Below, in pieces: positions 1-11,774 of a stretch of DNA of 43,646 nucleotides. The notes under the pieces were generated by a model. The model was not told the origin of the DNA, did not search any database, and saw only the letters and a program-made list of their open reading frames with translations. A program made the position numbers and the translations under genes. The stretch is from Isohypsibius dastychi (Eukaryota > Tardigrada > Eutardigrada > Parachela > Isohypsibiidae). The DNA lies in NCBI GenBank assembly GCA_034696485.1, contig JAQIWT010000057.1, positions 1 to 43,646 of the forward strand, read 5' to 3'. Position 1 is the first letter of the stretch; each line of letters begins with the position of its first letter.

Positions 1-1696
1 GTTCCGTTCCAAAATGTAAGCCTAGCAGGAACTGTCAGCTTTGCAGGACCGCAGTTTAGCAGGAATCGGAGAGTATTTGAATTACACTCACAATGCTAAA
101 AGTGAACGTCATTTTGTGAGGTAAATAGAATTCCATGATCATTAAGAATTAATCCATGCCGCGTGAATCGTCGTCTACGGAAAGCTAATCAATAGTGCTT
201 GCTGCATTCACACGAGATGTATGCTATCTGTTGAATATTTTGCCAACACAATTGAAAACAAACTTTCAAGTGGAGATCTCTACGGTGCGGTAAACAAACT
301 GGCTTCAGAATTTTTTAAGAGCCAAAAAACTCCCAAAATTGTATCTTTGAGCTCCCTAGAACATAACATTCATCAGACCATAAAATTTAGGATGTTTCCC
401 GATCACACCTGGAAGCTTTCCATCAACTCGGAACTTTTCCGAAAGCAAACATACTGTAAATGAAGCTTTTAGAGTGCTTGACCAATGCTTTTTAGAACTA
501 TCATTATTTGTTGATGTGCCTCAAACACTGATTTTGTGACAGAACAGAACCATCCACACACTTCGTTTCAATCAAGGTGAACACAGAGCACAAAAGGAAC
601 AAAAAGACGATATACTATATTCAGGTCTGTTGCAAAAATTAATGATATTTCGGTATTTCAAAAACACCAACAAAACCGACCTAGATAACACTGCCATCCT
701 CCGAAGAAAACATTTGATGAATCCCGAAATTGCAAAAACCTGCAATTACAAAGTCTAGTATCACGGTTGTTCTGGATTTCTTTCCTCCAGCTTTATAGAT
801 CCGACCGGTCAGTAGGGTAGAGTTTTATGGAGAGAAAATTGACGATCTATCGACAGAAAATATTGACCTTGGTTTGATGCACACACATAGCGCGTGATCT
901 GTTCTTCTGCACGGGCTTTTTATTTCGGAACATGGTTCCGTATCACCCGGTTCTAAACAAAAGTGCTCAGTTAAGTAATCTTAGTCACAGAACTGTTTTT
1001 GCGCTAAGCAAAACCTTCCGTTACCGTATCCAGAATGATGCTAAGTCCCGGAGTTATTCACGGAATGGAAAATTATGTGACTATCATCGACAACAAATTA
1101 TCGCTTATTCAGAAAAAATTCATTATTTTCGTGGAAAAGCCGCACTCAATCAATGAAAGTGTTCGTGTATTACTGCCCTTGTCTTTTGACGAAAATACAC
1201 GTTCTTATGCGCCAGATATACCCAATAACTGATTTAATCAAAACTATAAAATCGGTATCCTTCGGTTCAACGTCATAGTATTTCGGCATTTATTGATTGC
1301 AGTTCTTCAGTTTTATATAAATAACCTCAGAGGTTCAACATTTATCGGCACATTTTGTCAATGGATGAAAAAAGCAGTGTCAGATTGATTTATGGTCAAT
1401 TCTCAAACGTTGAATTCTGAAGTATCTGCCGGGCAAACCAAAGAGAATGACGGACCTTTCGGACGAAAACTAACCTTGAGATCCCAGCTAACTTCAACGA
1501 TATGAACCGGTATTTAGCGATCACGCCTAATCGTTCCTTCTACTGCACCTCCCAAACTTAATATGATTAACCCATGGTCAGGCATTTTTGTCGCAGTTCT
1601 GAACATGCAGACTTATTATTTTATTTTCTTTCGTCGCAGCTAGTAGCCGAGAACAAGAGGTTCGTCTGTCATTTATGTCAGTTAAGAGTAGCAGTT
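1..1696. other. Left flank, no recognisable gene
   Basis: I see no supported gene here. Short open frames on the plus strand (for example 221-463, 80 codons, and 932-1156) have no recognisable domain, no signal peptide and no convincing splice partners. The stretch is AT-rich. Its right end is the 3' flank of the minus-strand repeat-protein gene whose stop codon is at 1697. Confidence 0.5.
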
Positions 1697-4600
1697 TTAA
1701 ACGCAAGTACAACTGCCGCTGATGACCTTCGCCACTTTACTCAACACAAATTGGTTGAATCGCTCTCTCAGATATTCCACCGTCACCGAGCTGCTTCGAG
1801 TGATGAAGACGGTCACATATGACAACCGATGGACAGCCTTTCCTGACAGCGATGTCGAGGTGGTCTGAACGTCATCGTCATAAACCCAAGTTCGAACCAG
1901 TGTCACATCGGAACCTGAAATGAAATCCCACCTTGCAGTTTCAAATTCGACAAAAGAATTTGTAGCTTACCGAGTGCGGCCCTCCATACTTGCTCAATTC
2001 TAGTAATGAAACTCTCAACAGTTCCTTCTTCGTCAAACAACACAGTCTCCTGGATGCTGAGATGATACACTGTTGGTTCTGGAGCAACCGGTGCGGTGAT
2101 TCCTGACTGCACGTTCTCTTTGGGTTTGACGGTCAGGAACTTCGTCTTCAAGGAGGAGGTATCAAGCGACGAGCTCTGGCTCAAAATGTATACCAGATAG
2201 TACACATCTTTAGTACGTGAGCCCATGCCAGTCAGTGGTACATCTCCGTACACGACAACGCGAACAGAAGCAGCATTGCTGCCTGGAGACCGAGAAAAGG
2301 ATATTTGACATGAGATGTTCCGTATGACTTGCGCCATGTTTTACCCAACAATAACTTCCATGCTTTCTCAAGCTCTGTGATGTATGAGGTGTACTCTGAC
2401 TCCGTTGTTATAGTCCATCGGAAACTGTCTTTAATTGTATGCTGCACAAGAGATCCAGTTGCTGAAGTGACCTTTTCCTGAGAAAAAATGCTTTCAAAAT
2501 CCAGTATTCTTTCAAGATTTTAAGATATTCAAAGTATCTTCAAATACCCGCGATTCTTAAAGCGTTGGCTTTTAAGGATTTTCAAGAAAATTTGCTCACA
2601 TTCTCTGTGGTGCTCTGTGAGCCACCAAACTTGAACTTTGACTGAGTGACTTGTCCGTTTCCAGTTTCCACTCCACCATTCGACGGAACCCACACTGGGA
2701 CGTTGTGCAGCGGTGTAGTCGCAGGTCTCTGGGTCGTGACCGGTGCCTTCGTTGTTGGAGCTGCTGCTTTTGTTGTCCATGCGAATTTGACAGGCTGCTT
2801 GGGAGCAGGCAAAGCCGAGCCAGTTTGCATCCCTCCTAATCTGAATGGGACGACTGGTGCTTTGGTGGTTGTAGGTGTAGTAACAGGTACTATCGTGGTC
2901 GCACGTGTGGTGACAGGGGCTTTTGTGGTCACGGCGACCTTGTTCATGACTGCAATTTTCGGCGCTAGGAAATCTTCTTCGATTGGAGCTGGTTTGATTT
3001 GAGTAAGTCCGGATGATGGGAGAACTGCACGGAATTCGCGCTTGAGACGTGGAGTATCAACTTTGACATCAGCCGGGCCGGTGATGTTGTAGAATACTTG
3101 GTGCTCGTTTGTTGATGTTTTTGTAACGACTTCTCTCCAGAGAGTTATTGTGATGGTTTGAGTGTACGAAGAAGCTGGAAATATTTCTATGCAAACCATT
3201 CATGTAGAGGAGGAAAAAAACGTACACAAAACTTTGCGCCATAGCTCGAGAATCTGTTGCAGAAAAACATCACGTTCTTTGGTGGTTTTGTATGCGATGA
3301 ACACTGAATCGTAGAGGATTGAAAAATTGCTGCTTCCTAAAAAACGACAGCAGATGAAATGACAATCTTCATCATAACAAGATCATATTCAGCCGTTTCT
3401 CAAACCTGTATTGACAATCTCGATCCCGTTGATTTGTTGTTTGGTCAGTGTGGAAACAAATGTAGATTTGACTACTTCGGTGTCGATCTCTGTACTGCAG
3501 CTCCCAGATACTTCATAGGTCACTTCAAATTTGGATCCGCTGATACGTTTCTGGGTGGTGAAGTTTACTTTGCCGGAGACAACAGCGAACAGCGCTAAAA
3601 AAAATGTTAATCGGACCTGATGGGGCTTACAAAAACATAGTTCGCGTTACAGAATATTTGCGCCCAAATTGATTCCACTTTCGTCAACAGAGTTTCCATT
3701 TCTGCGTTTGTTGAGTAGGTGACGTATATTGTGTGTGTCAGTTTGAACGTTTTTAAACCACCTGGAAAATATCTCATTTGATCGAATGATCTCGTTCCTT
3801 GTTCAATTACGCGTTACCGGTTGACAACTTGGACACTGAAGCCTGTTTAACTGCCTTATTTTGCGCTGGGGTTGCCGCTTTGAATGTTGCTAGGGTCACC
3901 GGTTTAGTCGAAGATGTAGTTGGTGCCTTGGTTGAAGCAGTGGTGACCAATTTGGTGAGGCTGGCTGTCAGCACCTTGTTCACTGCCGGGGTCAACGCTG
4001 GACTAGGTTTCTGGACTGCGGTCTTCGATGGGGCTTGTGTGGTGTCTTGAACTGGAGCCCTGGTGGTTTCAAGAGGTTTCTCTCCTTCGATGGGTGTTGG
4101 CTTGACCTGGGAGATTCCGGCTGCTGGTAGTTCTTCCCTGAACTGGCGTTTCAGAGGTAGGGTGTCGATTTTTGCCTCAGTGGGGCCGTTGATGTTGTAG
4201 AATACTTGGTGCTCGTTTGTTGATGTTTTTGTAACGACTTCTCTCCAGAGAGTTATTGTGATGGTTTGAGTGTACGAAGAAGCTGGAAATATTTCTATGC
4301 AAACCATTCATGTAGAGGAGGAAAAAAACGTACACAAAACTTTGCGCCATAGCTCGAGAATCTGTTGCAGAAAAACATCACGTTCTTTGGTGGTTTTGTA
4401 TGCGATGAACACTGAATCGTAGAGGATTGAAAAATTGCTGCTTCCTAAAAAACGACAGCAGATGAAATGACAATCTTCATCATAACAAGATCATATTCAG
4501 CCGTTTCTCAAACCTGTATTGACAATCTCGATCCCGTTGATTTGTTGTTTGGTCAGTGTGGAAACAAATGTAGATTTGACTACTTCGGTGTCGATCTCTG

Positions 4601-7600
4601 TACTGCAGCTCCCAGATACTTCATAGGTCACTTCAAATTTGGATCCGCTGATACGTTTCTGGGTGGTGAAGTTTACTTTGCCGGAGACAACAGCGAACAG
4701 CGCTAAAAAAAATGTTAATCGGACCTGATGGGGCTTACAAAAACATAGTTCGCGTTACAGAATATTTGCGCCCAAATTGATTCCACTTTCGTCAACAGAG
4801 TTTCCATTTCTGCGTTTGTTGAGTAGGTGACGTATATTGTGTGTGTCAGTTTGAACGTTTTTAAACCACCTGGAAAATATCTCATTTGATCGAATGATCT
4901 CGTTCCTTGTTCAATTACGCGTTACCGGTTGACAACTTGGACACTGAAGCCTGTTTAACTGCCTTATTTTGCGCTGGGGTTGCCGCTTTGAATGTTGCTA
5001 GGGTCACCGGTTTAGTCGAAGATGTAGTTGGTGCCTTGGTTGAAGCAGTGGTGACCAATTTGGTGAGGCTGGCTGTCAGCACCTTGTTCACTGCCGGGGT
5101 CAACGCTGGACTAGGTTTCTGGACTGCGGTCTTCGATGGGGCTTGTGTGGTGTCTTGAACTGGAGCCCTGGTGGTTTCAAGAGGTTTCTCTCCTTCGATG
5201 GGTGTTGGCTTGACCTGGGAGATTCCGGCTGCTGGTAGTTCTTCCCTGAACTGGCGTTTCAGAGGTAGGGTGTCGATTTTTGCCTCAGTGGGGCCGTTGA
5301 TTTTGTAGAACACTTGTCGTTGGTTCGACGATATGGTCACTTCACGCGAAAACGTTATGGTGATCGTTTGACTATACGAAGTCGCTAAAAGAAGTCAGAG
5401 TTTCCTTGAAAATGTTCAAAAGCGTCAAATAACTATATTACATAGAACTCTGCGCCAAAGATCAAGGATTTGCTGCAAGAACGCGTCACGTTCTTGAGTA
5501 GTGGAGTAGGTGATGAAGACTGAGTCCTGGAGGACTGTGAAGCCACTTTCTAGTAAAAAATAAAATTTCGACAATAGGCAAGAACACATGGTTTTTTTGA
5601 TAGTCCTCACCAGAGCTGGTTGATTTGGTAATTGCAGTGTTTGATTTCGTATTGGATTTTGATTCTGCAGTGATGATCTCCACATTTTTCAGGTTAGACT
5701 TCGACACGATGTTACGGAACGTCATTTTGGCGGTTTCTTTTTCAATGGACGATTGTGATTCTGCGGTGATTTTGTAGAAGATTTCGTGTTTTGTCGAGCT
5801 GAAACTGGAACCTTCCCGGATAAAGACGATTCTGAGGTTGGTCGTTCGGAGAGACACTGTAAAGTTGCCAAATCAGAGAATTATGTAAGATTTTTGCAAA
5901 TTAGTGTCGTGTTTCGTTTACTGAGAACATCTCTCCACATTTTCAGAAGTTCCTGGAGCAGGGCATCTCTTTCGCCGATGGTGTTGTAGGTCAGATAAAC
6001 TGAATCCTCCAGCTCCCAAGTAGAGGTCTTGCCTTCAAGAATCACTGAGTAAACTAGCCATCAAGAATAATAAATAATGTACCTACCTGATTGCGCACTC
6101 TTCGAGCTTGTTCTTGGCTGACCAACAACCTCGACCTCTTTGAGATTTGCTTTGGTGATGACTTCATGGGTCTTGGTAATGACAGTCCGCTCAGTGAATG
6201 TCGTCTCCGAGAAGCCGGTGATGGTGTAAGTGACCTCCATCGACTGACCAGTAGATTGTGATGAGCTGGATTGGGCACTGAGTTTCTCGGACACAAAAGT
6301 GATTTTCAGACCACTAGCCTGGTACGCGCCTGAGAAACAACATTATCAGCTGTTTGAAAGAGTTGGAAAACTGAGATAACGATGAAGAATTTGGCACCAG
6401 AAACGTTTCTGATTCTGATGACCTTCGGACGAATTATATGTCTAGCTAATCTTCAACGATGCCATTCGAAATCTCAGTCCCCCTCCTCGGTGGGTGGGTT
6501 GGTGGGATGCCAAAAATATTTAGCTCTGTTCCGGCGCAATGGATGACTGTTAAGTGAGTACTCACTGAGCACAGTTTTCCAGAAGCTCAAAACTTTCTCT
6601 AAAATTGCGGTTCGTTCGGGGATGCTGGAATAGGTGATCACAAGGGTATCCGTGATGGAGACAGTCTGCTTTTCAGCTTCTTCGTTCGGTTGCGTTTTCT
6701 CTGAAGTTGACGACGATTCAGTCTCGACACCCTTGATGCTTGACTTTTGGAGATTCTGACGGAAACTTGTCTTCAGCGTTTCCACTTCAAAAGTTGATTT
6801 CACTTGTCCAGTAATTCTGTAGAAGACCTGGCGTTTGGAAGTGCTGGTTGTTGAGCTTTCTCGGACGAAAATAATCTGAAGATTCGAGGCTTGATAGGAC
6901 GCTAAAAAACAACTTTGTTTATTGTATTTTATTTCAAATAGCTGAACAGGAAACTTACAAAATACTTCCACCCAAACTTTCAAAATTCTCTGAAGAAGTG
7001 CATTTCGTTCGGTCACACTCTTATAAGTCAGATACAAAGAATCCTCCACAAGGGTCTTGGCTTCTTCCACTGAAAATTGAGAAGTATTTCAACGGCTATT
7101 AAGCATGTGGCTAAATTTAGCAACAAACCTTGAGGAGCTTCTGGCACGGCATTTTGTTCCTCTCCACTTGAACTTGAACCCGAACTTTCCAGTAGCTGGA
7201 CTCCGGTCACATGGGCATCGATGATGGTTTGATGTGTCTCTTTACGCACGGCCTCGACATCAAAGGCCATAGCACTAAACCCGGTGACCGAGTAGGTCAC
7301 TTCCATCGTCTTGCCAGCAACTTGTTCTGTACTCTTGAAAGAACTGGCTCTCTCGGAAACAAGCCTGACAGTCAGCCCACTGGCCTGATAAACGTCTGAA
7401 ACGAAAAAGTTGGTGCGACGTTTCACGAAGTCCGGAGTTCACCGTCCAGAAAACATGCAGCCCCGAAAATTCAAAAATGTCTGTTTTTTCAGTTTTCATG
7501 TATCATAGTATTTTGGCATATTTTGCAGTACTTGCACCCCCCCCCCCCTTAACTCAGCGGAAAATATCAAAATTCATTCTACTTATGCAATTTTAATCAC

Positions 7601-9182
7601 TCTTACTCCACACAGTATGGTATCCGCGTATTCTGCCTACTCACTCAAAGCGTTGCGCCACATGACCAGAATCTGGTTCAAGATGGTTTCCAGATTTGCT
7701 CGGCTCGTGTAGGTAATGATCAGTGTATCCGTGATTGAGATGGTTTGCTGACCCTCAGTATTCGCAGCTTCCGAGCTCTCGGTTTCACCACTTGATTTAC
7801 TCGAGCCGCCGTTTTCAAGCAGCGTCACTCCGGCAACATGAGCGTCCATAATGGTCTGATGCGTCTCCTTCCTGACCGCTTCCACATCGAATGCCATTGC
7901 GCCGAAGCCACTGATGACGTAGGTGACTTCCATGGTTTTTCCCGCGACTTGTTCAGTACTCTTGAATGAGCTCCTTTTTTCAGATACGAACTTGACAGTA
8001 AGGCCACTCGCTTGGTACGCATCTGGAAAAACAAAAATGTTTGAAAGGTCACTTTTTGGCAGACTGGTTTCTTTTACTCAGGGTATTTCTCCACATGACC
8101 AAAATCTGCTCCAGAATCTGGCTCCGTTGTTGAGTGCTGGTGTAGGTGATGATCAAAGTGTCCGTGATCGAGATGGTCTGCTGTCCTTCCGCCGTTGTCT
8201 TGCTGCTGGCTTGCGAATCGTCTCCAGTGCTTGCCCCAGATCCAGATCCATCGAGAAGTTCGACACCGGCAACATGTGCATCGATGATGGTCTGGTGAGT
8301 CTCTTTCCGAACAGCTTCAACATCAAACGCCATGGCGCTGAAACCGGTGATGGTGTAGGTGACCTGCATGCGTTTTCCGGCGACTTGCTCAGTGCTCTTT
8401 CCGGAATCTGGCTTTTCACCGACAAAGTTGATGACCAGGTCACTTGCTTGGTAAGCATCTGAATGAGTAAATAATTTTAATCTGGTTTCTGTGTGATTCG
8501 GATCGGATGCTACTGAGACAAACGCATGTCTTGTGGTGGCTCACATGCACTTACTCAAAGAGTTCCTCCACATGACCAGGATCTGGTTCAGCGTGGTCGT
8601 CCTTGCTTGCACGCTGGGATACGTAATGATAACCGTGTCTTTGATGGTGATTGTTTGGCGCCCATCTGAAGGATGAATTCGTTGCGAATATGTTTTTGCA
8701 GTAAGGAAGCCCCAACTCAGTTTTCTGAACCATTCGAATTTACTGTCCGGATGAACCAGCTTGGTCAAAAGGATCTTGTCTTGTGGAAAAGTACACAATG
8801 GTGTTTAACCGTGATCGTAAATACGGACCCGGTCAACATGTGGTGCAAGTAAAAAAGGCTTCACAGGAAAGGTTATTTACGATCTGTATATGAGCTCACC
8901 AGTCTCACGTTCCACTCGCAAGTTGTTAGATGGCAGAGCATAACTTGGGCTGAATGCAAACTGTGAAAATGAAAGTAGGTGAGTGGATAAGAACAACAGT
9001 GGCGAATCAGGTCCAGTTCATATCACAAAGCTGGACGAAAAATTCCATTCCGTTAGCTTTAGCTTGAACGACCATACCCTAGTCGCTATTGTGCCCGTCA
9101 GCCTAGCTCCACGTTAAAACCAATAAGACCTTACCTGGCAAAATGCCGCAACGACGCAGCTGATGGTCAGTGAATTGAACAT
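1697..9182 (-). CDS. Secreted modular protein with about 13 tandem SEA-like units
   Basis: Spliced gene with 24 exons, about 1,798 aa. Exons on the minus strand: 9182-9136, 8960-8900, 8665-8555, 8458-8078, 8022-7645, 7395-7129, 7069-6959, 6901-6566, 6329-6087, 6044-5922, 5856-5611, 5549-5442, 5384-4926, 4869-4759, 4702-4514, 4444-4334, 4282-3818, 3761-3651, 3594-3406, 3336-3226, 3174-2600, 2477-2345, 2282-1971, 1914-1697. Exon 1 encodes a signal peptide (MFNSLTISCVVAAFCQ). The first base of the start codon is uncertain by one position. Almost all introns are phase 1, except the second (phase 0) and the one after 2600 (phase 0). The rest is one repeated unit: strand (TISITDTLIITY), helix (ILEQILVMWRNTL), strand (AYQASGLTV), strand (MEVTYTITGFS), helix (FDVEAVRKETHQTIIDAH). 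The order beta-alpha-beta-beta-alpha resembles the SEA ferredoxin-like fold, but no SEA autocleavage motif is visible. Three units carry Thr/Lys/Pro-rich, mucin-like linkers. I infer an extracellular, structural or adhesive role; no family name is certain. Confidence 0.8.
3083..4190. repeat. 1,108-bp tandem duplication, copy 1
   Basis: First copy of a direct tandem duplication with an offset of exactly 1,108 bp, inside the minus-strand repeat-protein gene. The stretches I compared base by base are identical to 4191-5298, introns included. It carries four exons (3174-part, 3336-3226, 3594-3406, 3761-3651) plus most of the chimeric exon 4282-3818. Identity ends just left of 3083, where ggccggt meets ggccgtt. 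Confidence 0.9.
4191..5298. repeat. 1,108-bp tandem duplication, copy 2
   Basis: Second copy of the tandem duplication. It ends at the same point of a homologous exon: after 5298 the sequence reads gattttgtagaacac where the other copy reads gatgttgtagaatac. Both breakpoints therefore lie in the same conserved segment (around VFYxIxGP) of two paralogous exons, as expected for unequal crossing-over. The event added two units in frame. Confidence 0.9.
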
Positions 9183-9834
9183 TCTTGAAATGAAAAGGTT
9201 CCAGCTTCAAAACTCAACACCCAAAATCGATTTTTGAAGCAGTAGGAACCTGCCTGACCAACAACTTTGCGATCGTAATCTGATCGTCAAAACAAGTGAG
9301 AAACTACAACTGGTAGAACATGGTTTTATGTTGAAAAAATCCTGCTCAACCAGGTGCAAAAAACCATTAATCAAATTGATTCTCGTGAAATAGCAATTAA
9401 AAAGCACCAGAATTCTACTGTTGGTGCCTCGATGTAGGCGCTTTGAATAAGTTTTTCAGAATTATTGCAAGCCAGCAAGAAATATTGATCACTGGAGCAT
9501 CCTAGTCGCCCGGAGTAACCGGTTCATGAACAAGAGATATCGTGTGTTATCGTGGTGATAACCAGCAGTAATGAGTTCGTAGTTTTTTTCTTGACAGTTC
9601 AGTCCAGGTGGCACCGACTTTATGACTCCCTGATTGTTTGTGGCGTTTTGTAATAGTTGTGAACCGGTTTCCTGCTTTTTCCAACCAGTCCCAGGTGTTC
9701 ATTTCGACTCTATATGAAACAATAAGGAGTTCCAAGCATCTTAACAGGAGAAGTATGATTCACTTGACCGCGTTTCGGAAAAGTCACTTGGTAAGATATC
9801 GCATTCAGAGTAAGAGCATCCCACTCCCACGCAC

Positions 9835-9864
9835 TGTACCAGTACATAGATGTACCAGTACATA
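9835..9864. repeat. 14-bp direct repeat, GTAC-rich
   Basis: tgtaccagtacata occurs at 9835-9848 and again at 9851-9864, followed by further ggtacat and ccagtac words to about 9892. GTAC makes the cluster locally palindromic. Function unknown. Confidence 0.75.
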
Positions 9865-10303
9865 CATGGTACATACCATACCAGTACGTAAAAGCGTAAC
9901 GAAAGTCTGTTTAGGGAAGCAGTGGCTAGCTGGAAGTGTTTTTAACTGCAGGTTGGAATTTTCGTGCTATAAAATATCTCTCAGAGACGCGCCATCGGAG
10001 GTGCGTTAGTAAATGACACAGGGAGGCAATTCAGAAACTGCGTTCCGACCCCGAAATCGCCATGAAATCAGCCACCATAAACTGATGTACTGGATGTCCG
10101 ACTGAATAGGATTAAGAGCTGATGCAGTAAAAAGAGGCGAGCATCAGTTGGTATCAATCAATTTGATTAATTTACCTCGCTCACGGATGCTACGGTAACT
10201 GTTTTCTTGGTTGGATCCCGATCAGCGAAATCGCGGATACCAGTGACTGGTCTGTGCCGGTCAGGCTGGCCAGTAAAGTGAGCACCCGTGGGTGGAGACA
10301 CCA

Positions 10304-10341
10304 CGAGTAAGCGTGCTGCCGATCTCGAGTAAGCGTGCTGC
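10304..10341. repeat. 16-bp direct repeat, 22-bp period
   Basis: cgagtaagcgtgctgc occurs at 10304-10319 and again at 10326-10341. It is probably a small local duplication of no clear function. Confidence 0.75.
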
Positions 10342-11774
10342 GCTTAACCAGTCCCATGCCCATATATTTGAGAACGGCAATGCACGAGCCAATCTGGAGA
10401 GACAGATCGGGTTTAACTGGTTTCCGGACGAGTGCGAACTGCAATCTCTTGCATACCCTCATCCCTCGTAAACAGGCACCATACCATTGACACCCGGCTG
10501 TTTTCGGCCTGAACCTTGGCCCAGCTGGACAACCAGTCGAAGGTTCAACCATCGATGTATCGGTGTTACATAATGTATAACTATAAGCCTTTCTGGTACA
10601 TGGTCCCTTAAGAGTCAAGGAGGGCATAGAGCCAGTTATTACGTTGTTTGCTACCTGGGACATCCTGCCACAAGCCGCTTTAGAAAACAATGAAAAAACT
10701 CGTTATATCGGTTTCAGTGATCCTTACCAAAATTAGAGACATGCACTACAGTTCTTATGTTTGCAGAACTAAATTAAAAATGATCAATAGATTCTGACCA
10801 ACAAAACCGGCATTCCCGGCAAAATCGTGCCTTCCCTGTAATTTAAGATGAAAACCAGGAAGCGCCTTGTCCCTCGCTCACGAAATTAGTGATGTTGTCC
10901 TTCTGGCTTCAATACGTATCGGCGTATGTAGAATGCGCCTTTACTCTTAATTCAATAAATCTGAAGTAGAAACTGCTCCGTTTACATCACCGTTTTTCTG
11001 GGAGTTCTGTTTTTTCTGGTGCGAATTATCATTACGGGATGAATCTGAGGTGGGACTGGGACAAGAAAACCCGCGTGCGAGGTGACAATCTTGAGAATCT
11101 CGAAGATTCCGAGAAACCAGGTACGTCATGGGACAGTAGAATTTCACCGCACTTTTGAAGCAACGAAGTTACTTTATATCATGAGAACTGAAACTATTTG
11201 TATTCCTGAAAGTGAATGCCCACCAGGGTTCCCTCTAAGGCTTTGAAAACATACGATAACTTCGTTGAGATCTATATCTATAATATCTGATTTGGCATTT
11301 TATTGGATAATATCCCTGAGCCTCACTGCGATGAAGTGGCTGCGCCCTGCATTTTCCCGGTCGTAATTCCGTTAAATGGCCCAGTTTCATATTCTGCGAC
11401 AACGATGAAAATAATTAATTTACTAAATGGATATGGTACTCCGGAACAGCGCCTTTATGACGGAACTGTCAAGAGGTAAAAAACTTCCTCGACCTCAAAT
11501 CGATTGCAGCTATTTGGACGCTAATAGAAACTCACCCTGCTTAGAACTTATGACTGACGGCAAATGAAGATTGATCGAACAGACAGCACCGAGCAGTCAC
11601 TGGAGCTGCTACCTCTTTCATTTGTTGATCATTTTGCAGAAGACGATTCCATTTAGATCTTAGTTAGACAGGGTTGAGTATCTATCTCAAAATTTACAAT
11701 AATCGATCAGCAATATAACGGATAAAAATTAAAAAATACGTCTGTTCGTTTTTGTTGTTTCAGCTCCCAAAAGG

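Larger units (their letters stand above)
9183..11774. other. Intergenic region between repeat protein and receptor cyclase
   Basis: No supported gene. The left part should hold the promoter of the minus-strand repeat-protein gene. Small repeats are present: a 14-bp direct repeat tgtaccagtacata at 9835-9848 and 9851-9864, followed by related GTAC-rich sequence, and a 16-bp direct repeat cgagtaagcgtgctgc at 10304-10319 and 10326-10341. A 166-codon minus-strand open frame at 10190-10690 shows no domain and looks like chance. Just before the next gene, gttgtttcag at 11753-11762 looks like a splice acceptor, suggesting an intron in its 5' UTR. Confidence 0.5.

Noticed and set aside
3359-5158. Plus-strand open frames of 79 and 83 codons, each present twice
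   Set aside because: They are antisense shadows of the minus-strand repeat-protein exons and occur twice only because of the 1,108-bp duplication.
10190-10690. 166-codon minus-strand open frame
   Set aside because: No domain, no signal peptide, no splice partner and an odd Cys/Arg-rich composition; most likely chance.
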